Shown: positions 1 through 8,917, numbered from the stretch's first letter. The stretch: 64,000 nt of DNA from Armatimonadia bacterium (GCA_039679385.1 JBDKVB010000048.1:1-64000), one strand, 5' to 3'. The notes: generated by a model from the letters alone, not told the origin. A program made the numbers and translations.

Positions 1-25
1 GCAGTTGGCCAAGACACTGTGTCAT

Positions 26-89
26 ACCGGAGAGACCTCCCGAAAGGGCCTTCTGTTGGCGCAGAACCCCATTTCGACGTCTCTCCGGT
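26..89. repeat. 11-bp perfect inverted repeat with a 42-nt loop
   Basis: ACCGGAGAGAC at 26-36 is the exact reverse complement of GTCTCTCCGGT at 79-89. It lies just past the stop codon of the leftward ThDP-enzyme gene. The + strand right arm is followed by TTTCACTT, so it could end a rightward transcript entering from the left edge, or form a 3' structure on the leftward mRNA. The loop is long for an intrinsic terminator, so the role is unsure. Confidence 0.4.
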
Positions 90-122
90 TTCACTTCCTC
101 AGTAACTCATGAATAATGCGGG

Positions 123-1769
123 CTAGAGCTCGAGGGCCTTGGCCCAGTAGTCGATTCCGCCCAGCCTGACGGGGACATGGAGGAAGGTCACCGTGTCCGA
201 GGCCAGTCCCTCCTCGATCGCCGGGCCAAGCTGCGAGCCGTTCTCGATGTAGATTCCACGAGCGCCGAGTGACTCAGCGACCTTGTCGAAGCGGATCTGT
301 CCCAGGGCGCTTCCGCTGCGGCACTCCTCCGGGAAGCACTCCGCGACAATTCCCCAGGCGCAGTCGCTGGCCACCACGGCGACATAGGGCGTGCCGAAGC
401 GCAGGGCGGTCTCGATGTCGCCGAGGGTGAACCCGGCTGAGCCGTCGCCGCTGAGAAGAAGGAGCGGCTGATCGGGCCGAGCGAGCTTTGCGGAGACGGC
501 CCCCGGAATGCCCCAGCCAACTACACCGCTGGTCCCGCAGGTGTGCCAGAAAGAGGGATGGCGGTCCCACATCATCATGTGCGCCCACCGGCCGATGTTG
601 CCGCCATCGAGCAGGAAGGTGATGTCGCGTTCGAGGAAGGGCTTGATCGTGCGCATGATGCACGGAGCCGGGAGCGGTGCGTCCAGCTCGCAGAGCTTGT
701 CGTCCCAGCGGGTCACGAAGTCCGCGCGTGCCAACTGCAGCTCTCCCAGCCAGTCGGCCCACTGGACATCCGTGCCGGCCATGAGCACCGATAGGGTGCT
801 GACGAAGGACCGCGGATCGGCCGCGATTCGCAGGTCTCCAGGGCCGCGATAGGCCTCCTGAGGCTCCACGTCGACGCGGAGGAAGGTCGCGTTGGGTGAG
901 CAGACGGGCGGGCGACCATAGCCCAGGCGGAAGTCGACCCTCGCACCCAGGGTCAGGACCACATCGGCCTCCGCCAGCAGCGGGAAGGCACCGTTGCACT
1001 CCGCGGTGGTTGGTCCAACGTACTGGGGCCAGTACTCGTTGATGCAGCCGCGGTCCCACATGAGCGAGAACACCGGCAGGTCGGTCGCGGCGGCGAAGTC
1101 GCGCAGGACGTCACCGGCTCCCGCATAGAAGCAGCCACTTCCGGTCACTACCACCGGCCGCTGCGCTTTGGCCAGGATCTCGGCTGCCTGCAGCACCAGT
1201 TCTGCGTCGGCTGCCGACCGTGCTTCGACCCGACCAACAGGTGCACGGTCTGCCGACAGCGGAAGGTCGGGGACCGGCCCGGCCATCACATCACCGGTGA
1301 TCGTCAGATGCGTCGGCCCTGGGCGGCCGCTCAGCGCCAGGTGGATCGCCTTCTGCACCTCAGAGCCCAGTTGTTCGGGGCGCTCCACCAGACGGGCATA
1401 CTTGGCGGCCGGAGCTGCCATGGCCACCTGGTCCAGTTCCTGGAAGTGCCCCAGTCCACGGTCGGAGCCCTCGCTGCAGCCACTGAGGAGAAGCAGCGGA
1501 CGCCCGTCCCACCAGGCGTTCGCGAGACCGGTGAGCGCGTTCGTGTGTCCCGGCCCGGCGCTCACGGCCACAACTCCCAGACGCCCGGTCATCGCTCCCC
1601 AGGTGTCGGCCATGTAGGAGGCCGCCTGCTCGTTACGGACATCGACAAGGCGCAGACCGGCCTCATTGCAGGCCAGCAGGAAGGGGTTCAGTCCATTCCC
1701 GCACAGCACGAAGACCTGCTCCACACCGTGTCGCTTCAGCATCTGCACAAGCTGCTCGGCACCGTTCAT
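123..1769 (-). CDS. Thiamine-diphosphate-dependent enzyme, acetolactate-synthase-like
   Basis: The 548-residue product has the three-part layout of the acetolactate synthase/oxalyl-CoA decarboxylase superfamily. The N-terminal pyrimidine-binding part has RNEQAA, whose Glu would activate the cofactor. A central nucleotide-binding-like domain follows. The C-terminal part has GDGSAGF and, about 25 residues on, SDCAW, where the family usually has Asn; Asp replaces it here. There is no regulatory small-subunit gene beside it and it stands alone, so a role in branched-chain amino-acid synthesis is not indicated. Decarboxylation or carboligation of a 2-oxo acid is likely, substrate unknown. ATG at 1769 is preceded by AGGAGT. 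Confidence 0.85.
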   Translation of the reverse strand: MNGAEQLVQMLKRHGVEQVFVLCGNGLNPFLLACNEAGLRLVDVRNEQAASYMADTWGAMTGRLGVVAVSAGPGHTNALTGLANAWWDGRPLLLLSGCSEGSDRGLGHFQELDQVAMAAPAAKYARLVERPEQLGSEVQKAIHLALSGRPGPTHLTITGDVMAGPVPDLPLSADRAPVGRVEARSAADAELVLQAAEILAKAQRPVVVTGSGCFYAGAGDVLRDFAAATDLPVFSLMWDRGCINEYWPQYVGPTTAECNGAFPLLAEADVVLTLGARVDFRLGYGRPPVCSPNATFLRVDVEPQEAYRGPGDLRIAADPRSFVSTLSVLMAGTDVQWADWLGELQLARADFVTRWDDKLCELDAPLPAPCIMRTIKPFLERDITFLLDGGNIGRWAHMMMWDRHPSFWHTCGTSGVVGWGIPGAVSAKLARPDQPLLLLSGDGSAGFTLGDIETALRFGTPYVAVVASDCAWGIVAECFPEECRSGSALGQIRFDKVAESLGARGIYIENGSQLGPAIEEGLASDTVTFLHVPVRLGGIDYWAKALEL

Positions 1770-2045
1770 CGTCGTGACTCCTCAGTTCGGGGTCGCCTGC
1801 TCTGCAGACCATCGTTCCACGTGCGGGTGCCTTTGGCCTTCCAGTCCGGCGGGTCGGCCACCGAAGCCTGATCGCGTGGAGTGACGGCAAGAGCGAAGGA
1901 TTCGTGAGGGCGTGAAGGGAAGACTCGCGCATCGCCTCTGGTGTGTCGTGGAGGTCTTGCGTGCGAAGGCGGCTGGACACAACCAAAGAAGGCCGAGGGG
2001 CACACCCCTCTATCCCGCAGGATAGCGAAAGGAAGTTAGGTGCAC

Positions 2046-3038
2046 ATGAAAGCCGTTCATCTGGCTGGCAAGGGCAAGATTGAGATAGTCGAATTCCCGA
2101 TGCCGGAGTTGAAGGAAGACCAGGTGCTCGTCAAAGTGACCGCCAGTGGCGTCTGTGGCAGTGAGATGGGCGCGGTACGCAGCGACTCAGGACATCCCAT
2201 GAACCCCGGGCACGAGGTCACGGGCATCATTGCCGACCCGAACGGTCACCCACAGTGGCAGGAGGGCGACCGGGTCATCATCTTCACCCTTCAGGGCTGC
2301 GGGGACTGCGCCTGGTGCCGGTCCGGTAGGGACACCTTCTGCGCACAGCTCAAGAACCCGTCCGCTGCCCATTCCGAGTACTGCTCCTCGCGAGCGCACG
2401 CCATGGTGAAGGTTCCCGAGGACATCTCCGACGGGATGGCCGTGCTCCTCGGCGGCGATGGTCTCGGCGTTCCCTATGGCGCCTCCACCAGGGCGGGCGT
2501 CAAGGCCGGCGACATCACCTGCGTCTTCGGCTGCGGGCCGGTTGGTCTGGGCAACGTCCTCGTCCACGCTTATCTGGGCGCCTTCGTGATTGCCGTCGAA
2601 CCCAGTGAGGCGCGCCGCAAACTCGCGCTGAAGATGGGTGCCTGGAAGGCCATCGACCCGACGGCTTGCGATGACCTGCGCGGCACCCTCAGGGCGCTGG
2701 CTGATGGCCTTGGTCCGGACAAGTGCTTTGAGTGCTCCGGTCGCCAGGACACTCTGGACACCGCCATGGACGTAACGCGCCCCGAGGGCACGATCATGCT
2801 GATCGGCCACGGCAAGCAGAGCATCGACCCGCAGAAGCTCATCATCAAGCACAACCACACCATGATGGGCAACTGGGTCGCGCATCCGGGCTGGTATCCC
2901 GGAATGCTGCAGATGGTGCGCGACGGCCTTGACCTCGGGCGTCTCATCACCGCGGTCTACCCCTACCAGGAGGCCCAGAAGGCCTACGACGAGATGCTCG
3001 CAGGCACCTGCGGCAAGATCATCCTCAAGTGGGCGTAG
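2046..3038 (+). CDS. Zinc-dependent medium-chain alcohol/sorbitol dehydrogenase
   Basis: This 330-residue protein is a medium-chain dehydrogenase/reductase. GVCGSE (catalytic-zinc Cys37) and GHE (His56-Glu57) are present, and Cys85, Cys88, Cys91 and Cys99 form the structural zinc lobe. A Rossmann domain follows (CVFGCGPVG). The closest named types are threonine or polyol dehydrogenases acting with NAD(P)+; the substrate cannot be told from sequence. ATG at 2046 is chosen over GTG at 2040 because GGAAG at 2031-2035 then has a normal spacing. A small hairpin (CTATCC-CGCA-GGATAG, 2010-2025) lies just before the ribosome site. The flavoprotein gene follows 97 bases after the stop. Confidence 0.88.
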   Translation: MKAVHLAGKGKIEIVEFPMPELKEDQVLVKVTASGVCGSEMGAVRSDSGHPMNPGHEVTGIIADPNGHPQWQEGDRVIIFTLQGCGDCAWCRSGRDTFCAQLKNPSAAHSEYCSSRAHAMVKVPEDISDGMAVLLGGDGLGVPYGASTRAGVKAGDITCVFGCGPVGLGNVLVHAYLGAFVIAVEPSEARRKLALKMGAWKAIDPTACDDLRGTLRALADGLGPDKCFECSGRQDTLDTAMDVTRPEGTIMLIGHGKQSIDPQKLIIKHNHTMMGNWVAHPGWYPGMLQMVRDGLDLGRLITAVYPYQEAQKAYDEMLAGTCGKIILKWA

Positions 3039-3069
3039 GCAAGGGTGGTCCTGAACCGGACTGAGCTGT

Positions 3070-3093
3070 GGGCACCGCCTGCGGGCGGTGCCC
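3070..3093 (+). terminator. Hairpin between dehydrogenase and flavoprotein genes
   Basis: GGGCACCGCC at 3070-3079 pairs perfectly with GGCGGTGCCC at 3084-3093 around a TGCG loop. There is no T-run after it, so it may be an mRNA-processing or stabilising hairpin between cotranscribed genes rather than a strong terminator. Confidence 0.4.
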
Positions 3094-3135
3094 AGCCGCC
3101 TGAATCCCAGCACGACGAGATCTAGGAGGCCGACA

Positions 3136-4101
3136 ATGGACGGAGAAGACCTGAGCTGTGAGGTGCTGATCCTCGGAGCCGGTCCTGCGGGATGCACTGC
3201 AGCGCTGTATGCGGCCCGGGCCGGACTCAGGACGGTCATCCTTAGCCCCAGCGAAGTGGGCGGGATGATGGCGAGTGCGCCCATCGTCGGCAACTTTCCG
3301 GGCCAGATCGAGCCAGTGCCCGGCCGCGAGATACTGACGAGGATCCGGCAGCAGGCTCTGAAGGCCGGCGCGGAACACGTGCTTGAAGCCGTCGTCGGCG
3401 CGAACCTCGGTGGGGAGATGAAGGAAGTCTACGCGGGTCCGAAGGTTCGCACAGCACCGGTGGTGATCATCGCGACGGGCGCCATGGCTCCCGCCAAGAA
3501 GGCGCCGGGCGAGCAGGAACTCCTCGGGCGTGGCGTCTGCTACTGCGCCGCCTGCGACGGTCCCCTGTACCGAGACCAGCGCATCCTTGTCATCGGCCAA
3601 GATGACCAGGCTGCCGAGGAGGCGCTGGGGCTCTCCGCCGTGGGTGCCACCGTGTGTCTGGCGACTCCTGCCCCCGAGCTGGCCGTTTCTGAGAGCCTGC
3701 GTGAGGCGGTCGAGGCCCGCAGCAATCTCACGGTTCGCGGTGGGTTGCGCCTTGAGCAGATCCTTGGCGAGGACTGCGTGACGGGTGCCCGCTTCCGAAC
3801 TCGTGATGGAGGGGAAGAGGTGATCGAGGCCGACGGGATCTTCATGTACCTGCGTGGCACGGCACCGGTCACCGAGTTCCTCTACGGCCAGCTTGAGACG
3901 GACGAGAAGGGCTTCCTCAAGACGGATGAGATGTGCCAGACGAGCCTTCCCGGTGTCTTCGCTGTGGGTGACGTGCGCAGCAAACAGGTGCGGCAGATGG
4001 TTGTTGCCTGTGCCGAAGGCTGCACGGCCGCCCTGACCGCCGAACGGCTGGTCCGCAAGCGCACCTCGGTCAAACTCGACAGGGGAGAGGGCAGGTCCTG
4101 A
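3136..4101 (+). CDS. Thioredoxin-reductase-like flavoprotein lacking the NADPH signature
   Basis: The 321-residue protein has the thioredoxin reductase fold: an N-terminal FAD motif GAGPAG (14-19), a redox CxxC as CAAC (137-140) followed by Asp, and the C-terminal FAD motif GVFAVGDV. The inserted nucleotide domain does not show the expected signatures. Where NADPH-dependent enzymes have GGGxSAxEEA, this one reads GQDDQAAEEA (154-163), and the HRR motif that grips the 2'-phosphate is replaced by ATPAP. It may therefore take electrons from another donor, as known ferredoxin- or flavin-linked homologues do. AGGAGG at 3124-3129 fixes ATG at 3136; the frame is open upstream to 3088 but has no ribosome site there. 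Confidence 0.82.
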   Translation: MDGEDLSCEVLILGAGPAGCTAALYAARAGLRTVILSPSEVGGMMASAPIVGNFPGQIEPVPGREILTRIRQQALKAGAEHVLEAVVGANLGGEMKEVYAGPKVRTAPVVIIATGAMAPAKKAPGEQELLGRGVCYCAACDGPLYRDQRILVIGQDDQAAEEALGLSAVGATVCLATPAPELAVSESLREAVEARSNLTVRGGLRLEQILGEDCVTGARFRTRDGGEEVIEADGIFMYLRGTAPVTEFLYGQLETDEKGFLKTDEMCQTSLPGVFAVGDVRSKQVRQMVVACAEGCTAALTAERLVRKRTSVKLDRGEGRS

Positions 4102-4125
4102 CGGCCCCTGTTTTGGCAGCGCAGA

Positions 4126-4161
4126 AAGAGACGGCGCCCCAAAGATCGGGGCGCCGTCTTT
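4126..4161. terminator. Bidirectional intrinsic terminator
   Basis: GACGGCGCCCC at 4130-4140 pairs perfectly with GGGGCGCCGTC at 4148-4158. The stem is preceded by AAAGA and followed by TTT, so it can end both the rightward flavoprotein transcript and the leftward isomerase transcript that converge here. Confidence 0.8.
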
Positions 4162-4185
4162 GGCAAAGGAACTCGGACTGGCGGT

Positions 4186-5004
4186 CTAGCGTGTAGCCGC
4201 TGCCCGGTACTCGCGCATGACTCGGGCGTCGTGGGGCAAGACCTCGTCCGGAGGCAGGAAGTTGATCCACTCGCCGGAGAGCGCACCGGTGTAGCCAATC
4301 CCAGCCAGCAGCTTGAAGGGCTCCTGGTGCGGGATGTCGCCCTCGCCCATCAGCGCCATCTCCCAGCCACCCGCGCCACCGTCAGCCGGCTTCACGCCAT
4401 CATGAACGTGGCAATGGCGAACGTAGTCCTTGACGTTGGCGAAGGTCTCCTCGAAGCTCTCTCCCACCCGGAAGGGGTGCATGACGTCCCAGCAGATCGC
4501 GGCCTGGGGGTGATCTGCGCCGCGAACAACCTCCAGGGCATCCGCTGAGTGGCAGTAGGAGTCGTGGGTCTCAAAGCACAGCGAGACCCCGCTCTTGGCG
4601 GCGTGCTCGCAGCACTCTCGGAAGGCCTCGGTCACGTACTTCTTGACCTCGGCGAAGTCGGCGTCCTTCGGGGTCGGGCCACCGAAGACCCGCAGGTTCG
4701 GGCAGTCGATGTCCCTGGCAAGGTCCACGTAGCGCTTCGTGAGCTCGACGCTCTCGCGCCGCTTCTCAGGGTCTTCCATGGAGAAGGTGCGTGAGGTCGC
4801 GAGGCAGCAGCATCGGACACCCGTGTCGGCGAAGCTGGCCTTGATCTCCTTGCGCACCTTCTTGGTGGTGTCCAGATCGATGCCGTGCTTCTGCTTGGCC
4901 TCAACACGCGGCTCGACGCTGTCATAGCCATACTTGATGGCTCCGGTCAGCACTTCTGTGAGCGTCCAATCCGGACAAGCCCAGGTCATGAAACTGATCT
5001 GCAT
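4186..5004 (-). CDS. Sugar phosphate isomerase/epimerase (xylose-isomerase-like TIM barrel)
   Basis: The 272-residue product starts MQISFMTWACPDW and matches the AP-endonuclease-2/xylose-isomerase-like family of metal-dependent TIM barrels. Supporting pieces are the strand containing CFETHDSY, ICWDVMHPFR and the HVHDG segment, which supply the usual Glu, Asp and His metal ligands. Such enzymes interconvert keto- and aldo-sugars or inosose-type compounds; the exact substrate is not deducible. The open frame runs back to 5259, but AGGAGT just upstream of ATG 5004 and the family's usual N-terminus fix the start here. It is transcribed towards the shared terminator at 4126-4161. Confidence 0.85.
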   Translation of the reverse strand: MQISFMTWACPDWTLTEVLTGAIKYGYDSVEPRVEAKQKHGIDLDTTKKVRKEIKASFADTGVRCCCLATSRTFSMEDPEKRRESVELTKRYVDLARDIDCPNLRVFGGPTPKDADFAEVKKYVTEAFRECCEHAAKSGVSLCFETHDSYCHSADALEVVRGADHPQAAICWDVMHPFRVGESFEETFANVKDYVRHCHVHDGVKPADGGAGGWEMALMGEGDIPHQEPFKLLAGIGYTGALSGEWINFLPPDEVLPHDARVMREYRAAATR

Positions 5005-5199
5005 TGGCGGGACTCCTTTCGGCGCCGTCGAAGGTCGCAGCGGAGACATGCCCAAGGCTGCGGACCTCAAGCCGGCGGTTACGACGCTTGTATGGGAGTT
5101 CCCCGGCTGCGGGCCCTCCACCTGCGAGGGCCGATGACTATGTCGCTGCGCCGGCGTGGGCACTATTCGTTCTGAGGTGAAGATTCTGCAGGCGCTTCC

Positions 5200-5228
5200 T
5201 TGTTTGACGCCAGTGCCCTGGGTATACT
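5200..5228 (+). promoter_or_regulatory. Candidate promoter of the beta-helix gene
   Basis: TATACT at 5223-5228 is a good -10 box. TTGTTT at 5200-5205 sits 17 bases upstream as a weak -35; TTGACG at 5204-5209 would be only 13 bases away. A start six bases past the -10 would be 5235, which is exactly the first base of the long helix described next. Confidence 0.45.
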
Positions 5229-5234
5229 GATAGT

Positions 5235-5362
5235 GCGTGGATGTCCTCACCGGTGTCATGCACGCACAGATAGTTCCGATTCAGTAAGCGTCCCCGGGGT
5301 CTGTTCCCGGAGGACATCCGCGCCCGAGCTTTTCCCCTGGGACCGAGGTGACCCTCGGTCCC
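5235..5362 (+). promoter_or_regulatory. Structured 5' leader RNA of the beta-helix gene
   Basis: GCGTGGATGTCCTC (5235-5248) pairs with GAGGACATCCGCGC (5310-5323) over 14 positions, 13 Watson-Crick and one G-U, enclosing about 60 bases that can form an ACAGAU/GUCUGU sub-helix. A second perfect hairpin, GGGACCGAGG-TGAC-CCTCGGTCCC, follows at 5339-5362. The leader between the predicted start of transcription and the ATG is about 255 bases. Such an arrangement is typical of riboswitches or other cis-regulatory RNAs, but I cannot match it to a known class. Confidence 0.5.
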
Positions 5363-5489
5363 GCTGCGTTCTGCATTACCCCCGGCCGCTCACACACTGT
5401 CAGACGCCTCGCGCTCCGGTAGCCCAGGAAGGGGTTCTCTTCCCGGCGCAGAAGGGGGCGTTACCATCAACACACGGAGGAGCTAGCAC

Positions 5490-7928
5490 ATGCATGGCGC
5501 AACCAGATTGTTTCTAGGCATCCTGGCGACGGCGATGGCCTGCGCCGTCGGGCTCTGCGAGCCGGTTTCGATCCCGATCATCAACGGGGACTTCGAGCAG
5601 GGCTTGCAGGGATGGACACTGGCAGCGGGGGAGAAGATCTCCTCGCTCTCACAAGATCAGGCCGCGAGCGGCAAGTTCTCGCTGCATATCCGCGACGTGG
5701 ACCCCAAAAGCGGCTCGGACATCAAGGCGACCAGGGTTCACGTTGCGAAGGCCGGTGAGTACGAGATCCGGGGCAACCATTTCCCGGTTTCCGGTGACGG
5801 CCTCGGCATCTACGTGCGGGTCATCGACCGCGCCGGCCAGACAATCAGCAGTGATGACAGCCACGTGGTAGGGCTTTCGGGGTCAAGTCGCAAGTGGACG
5901 CCCTTCGCCAACAGCTTCCTGGTCACCGCTGACGACGTCGACCTCGAGCTGTGGATCCATAGCTATGCGGCTGCCCAGGTGGAGGCCTACCTCGACGACT
6001 TCAGCTTCGTCTCTCTTGGTCCCGTCAGGACAGACCCCCTGTGGGAGCCTCAATACAAGATCAGGCCCGGTGAGACCAGCCGCCTGACTGCAGCGGACGT
6101 GGTCGGCCCCGACGGCATCGTCTACCCGAACTGGACCAAGTGCGGTGTCCAGGGCGGCATCCCCACGGTCAAGGCGGTCTGCACCGTGGAGCAGTTCGGC
6201 GCCAAGGCCGATGACGAGGGCGACGACAGCGCCGCCATCGCCGCTGCCTGCGAGAGTGCGGGCAAGGCCGGAGGAGGCGCCGTGATGCTGGGCGCCGGCA
6301 CCTACTACCTGGACCGCCAGATCCTGGTGCCCTACAGTGGAGTGGTTCTCCGCGGCCAGGGGGCAGACAAGACCCGCGTCATCTTCCGCTACGCCTTGCC
6401 CGAGTCCGGCGTCACCTTCTTCAGCCCTGCGCCGGGGGCGAAGGTCGGCCGGAACACACGGGTGGAGATGCACGCGAAGCCGACCGATCTGATGAAGATG
6501 CGCATCCTGGTCGACGGGACGCTGATCACGGCCTGGGAGCGGAGCCTTCACTCTGGGAACACCTTCAACTTCGGGTTCTCGGGCAGTTCCGTGATCTCCA
6601 AAGCCAAGGATGGGCCGCACAAGCTTACCGCAGTGGCCGAATACAAGGACGGCTCGCTGCGCCAGACTGAGATTAGCGTCGTCGTGGACTCCACCTATGA
6701 TGACAAGACCGTGCTGCCCCTGCCGACCGCAGCGATCTGCTTCACCGGCCAGGGAAACGTCGGTCAGAGGCTGCTGCTGGCCAAGGACGGGAAGCGCGGG
6801 GATATGACCCTCACCTTGCAGAGCGTTGAGGGTCTGAAGGTGGGTGACGCCGTCTTCATCGACGGCCCGGCGACAGAGCGGTGGAAGACCCTCACCAAGA
6901 ACAAGTGCCTGTGGGGCAACTACCGCAACTACATTACCTACATCGAGGGCCTTGAGGGTAACGTGGTCCGCCTCAACCAGCCGCTGCGGATCGAGTTCCC
7001 CGTGATCGACGGCTCCTATGCCCAGCGGTTCCTCGCCACCGAGCGCTGCGGTGCAGAGGACTTCTACTTCGAGCAGACTCAGGACCTGTGGATCACCAGC
7101 ATCCAGTTCCGGAACGCCGTCAACTGCTGGGGTCGGGGAATCCGCATCTACAAGCACGGCCGGTTCCCCGTCTACGGCTCACGTGCGAAGTGGTGCGAGG
7201 TTCGCGACTGCGTCTTTGATGACGCCTGGTTCAAGGGTGGTGGCGGGACTGCCTACTCCGGCTGGGAGAACAGCTGGGACTGCCTCATGGACAACGTGGA
7301 GACCTACAAGCTGCGCCATGGCCCGCTCTTCCAGTGGGCTGCGAGCGGTTGCGTAATCCGCAACAGTCGCTTCCATGAGAGCGACGGTCAGTGGCACTCC
7401 GGGTGGACGAACGAGAACCTGATGGAGAACTGCCTCATCGAGTCCACGACGCAGGCGAACGGCGGCTACGGATATGGCCTCTGGGCCTCGCCGCCGGAAG
7501 ACGCTGCGCATGGTCCGAATGGCCCGCGTAATGTGGTCTACAACTGCGATGTGGTCTCGCTGAGGGCCGGCCTGTGGATGGGTGGCATGAACGAGAACTG
7601 GCTCATCCTCTACAACCGGTTTGTGGTCGGAAGTGGTCCCGGCGTGTTCGCCAAGACCTTCAGCTTCGACCACCTCCTCAAGGGGAATGTCTTCACCCTC
7701 AAGGACGGCAAGTCGCCGATGGTTCAGCTTGCTACGGCCGACTGCATCGGGGTCGAGATCACCGGTAACCAGCTCTTCGGCGGGAATGGGCAGTTCGTCG
7801 GCGGTGCTGCGAAGCCGGCTGAGCTCGAGGGCAACACTGCTGCTGCGGTCCCGGCGACACCGGCAGACCGCCCGAAGCCGCCGGTAGCCTCCATCTACGA
7901 ATGGGAGCTGGCCCACGTCGGCAAGTAA
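5490..7928 (+). CDS. Secreted right-handed beta-helix protein, pectate-lyase-like, with N-terminal carbohydrate-binding-like domain
   Basis: The 812-residue protein begins with a signal peptide (cut near LC/EP, residue 23). Residues about 28-180 (INGDFEQGLQGW...) look like a CBM4/9-type beta-sandwich. Residues from about 215 (VEQFGAKADDEGDDSAAI) open a pectate_lyase_3/GH28-type parallel beta-helix. An Ig-like insert sits at about 315-400 (PGAKVGRN...VVVDS), then the helix resumes with repeated N-x-x-F and R-N-S-R-F turns to about 770. It probably binds or cleaves a plant or microbial polysaccharide outside the cell; no catalytic residues can be assigned safely. GGAGGAG at 5476-5482 supports ATG 5490. 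Confidence 0.8.
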   Translation: MHGATRLFLGILATAMACAVGLCEPVSIPIINGDFEQGLQGWTLAAGEKISSLSQDQAASGKFSLHIRDVDPKSGSDIKATRVHVAKAGEYEIRGNHFPVSGDGLGIYVRVIDRAGQTISSDDSHVVGLSGSSRKWTPFANSFLVTADDVDLELWIHSYAAAQVEAYLDDFSFVSLGPVRTDPLWEPQYKIRPGETSRLTAADVVGPDGIVYPNWTKCGVQGGIPTVKAVCTVEQFGAKADDEGDDSAAIAAACESAGKAGGGAVMLGAGTYYLDRQILVPYSGVVLRGQGADKTRVIFRYALPESGVTFFSPAPGAKVGRNTRVEMHAKPTDLMKMRILVDGTLITAWERSLHSGNTFNFGFSGSSVISKAKDGPHKLTAVAEYKDGSLRQTEISVVVDSTYDDKTVLPLPTAAICFTGQGNVGQRLLLAKDGKRGDMTLTLQSVEGLKVGDAVFIDGPATERWKTLTKNKCLWGNYRNYITYIEGLEGNVVRLNQPLRIEFPVIDGSYAQRFLATERCGAEDFYFEQTQDLWITSIQFRNAVNCWGRGIRIYKHGRFPVYGSRAKWCEVRDCVFDDAWFKGGGGTAYSGWENSWDCLMDNVETYKLRHGPLFQWAASGCVIRNSRFHESDGQWHSGWTNENLMENCLIESTTQANGGYGYGLWASPPEDAAHGPNGPRNVVYNCDVVSLRAGLWMGGMNENWLILYNRFVVGSGPGVFAKTFSFDHLLKGNVFTLKDGKSPMVQLATADCIGVEITGNQLFGGNGQFVGGAAKPAELEGNTAAAVPATPADRPKPPVASIYEWELAHVGK

Positions 7929-7958
7929 GCCGGACCACTGAGGAGCAGAGCTAACGCA

Positions 7959-7986
7959 AGCGGCCACCGGGATTCCGGTGGCCGCT
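7959..7986. terminator. Convergent terminator hairpin
   Basis: AGCGGCCACCGG (7959-7970) pairs perfectly with CCGGTGGCCGCT (7975-7986) around GATT. It lies between the rightward beta-helix gene and the leftward pseudopilin gene and can serve both. The T-content after the stem is low (CTGTTGG). Confidence 0.65.
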
Positions 7987-8022
7987 CTGTTGGTGGCTGT
8001 GTGTCAGAGACGAAGCGATAGC

Positions 8023-8667
8023 CTACGGATGGTAGGACAGGTGCATGTAGGCGTCGCGGGTGGCGAACTGGGTGGCCGGGTTGATCTTCATCCACTTGAC
8101 GTGGCCATCGACGAAGGCGTAGTTGCAGCCGTCGTTGTGCCGGTTCCAGGACCAACCGTAGTTGCTGCCCTCGGAGGCCTTGCACCAAAGGCGCATGTAG
8201 TTGTTGACACCGTCGGCCATGATGATGCAGTTCGCGGGCTCGATGATGTCGGCCATGGCGGTGCGGTCGATGAAGAGGTTCCGGGAGTAGGCCACACCAT
8301 ACCCCAGAGCGGTGCTGTCGACGCCACCGGTCTGGAAGGCAGTGCGTGCTGCCGACGGGCAGTTGAAGATCTGGGTGTTCTTGATGTAGGGGGCAAGTTC
8401 CAGGAACCACTCGGCATAGTTGCCCGGGGAGAGGAGAGTGGTCGGGGCTACGTAGCCGGAGCCACGCGGCATCTTCTCATCGTAGTCCTGCGCGTACATG
8501 GTGAAGGCGAGACCGATCTGCTTGAGGTTGCTCTGGCAACTGGACTGACGAGCCTTCTCCCGAGCTCGCGCGAAGACCGGGAACAGGATCGCAGCCAGGA
8601 TCGCAATGATTGCGATAACAACCAACAACTCAATGAGGGTAAAACCACGTCGCGACCTCTTACTCAT
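8023..8667 (-). CDS. Type IV pseudopilin-like DUF1559 protein (lone copy)
   Basis: The 214-residue protein has an 8-residue basic leader (MSKRSRRG) cut before Phe, then the prepilin N-helix [13 protein letters not shown] with the conserved Glu5, [13 protein letters not shown], and the C-terminal HxN...FVDGHVK signature of the DUF1559/H-X9-DG family. It would be cleaved by a prepilin peptidase and sit in the inner membrane or in a pseudopilus-like fibre. It differs from the eight tandem copies at 30-37 kb: it keeps the first Cys (FNCPSAA) but has Val instead of Cys before DGH. ATG 8667 has an upstream GGAGGGA; the longer frame to 8745 overlaps its own promoter. Confidence 0.9.
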   Translation of the reverse strand: MSKRSRRGFTLIELLVVIAIIAILAAILFPVFARAREKARQSSCQSNLKQIGLAFTMYAQDYDEKMPRGSGYVAPTTLLSPGNYAEWFLELAPYIKNTQIFNCPSAARTAFQTGGVDSTALGYGVAYSRNLFIDRTAMADIIEPANCIIMADGVNNYMRLWCKASEGSNYGWSWNRHNDGCNYAFVDGHVKWMKINPATQFATRDAYMHLSYHP

Positions 8668-8716
8668 GGTGAACCGAGTCCCTCCGTTCAGGATATGGTC
8701 CGGCACAACAGGTGGC

Positions 8717-8745
8717 ATTCTGCCCCACCAGGCATCGCATGTCAA
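8717..8745 (-). promoter_or_regulatory. Sigma-70-type promoter of the lone pseudopilin gene
   Basis: Reading leftwards, TTGACA (8745-8740) is separated by 17 bases from CAGAAT (8722-8717), about 50 bases before the start codon. The predicted start near 8710 begins TGTTGTGCC. Confidence 0.65.
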
Positions 8746-8917
8746 GGCATTGGGGGGTAAAAGCTGATTGCGTTATCAGAGCCTGACGCCCACATCTTCT
8801 GGAGGCAGGGAGGGAACTGGGCACAAAGCGGGGAAAAGACCCGACAGCGGCATCTGCGCTCCGGAGCACGGCTGGTGTTCTTCCTTTACAGCGATCTTGC
8901 ACTACGGGAACCACGCA

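Noticed and set aside
2187-3293. 368-codon open frame on the - strand
   Set aside because: It is opposite the zinc dehydrogenase and crosses into the flavoprotein gene; no family resemblance.
5260-5310. CACGCACAG in the beta-helix leader resembles part of the c-di-GMP-I riboswitch
   Set aside because: The second conserved segment (GACGCAAAGCC) and the tetraloop-receptor pattern are missing, so the match is probably chance.
5883-7157. 424-codon open frame on the - strand
   Set aside because: It is antisense to the pectate-lyase-like gene; composition follows the other strand's codon pattern.
8680-8712. Same 5'-3' pairing for the lone pseudopilin at 8 kb
   Set aside because: TGTTG at the predicted start and CAACA before the terminator give only five or six pairs, too few to claim.
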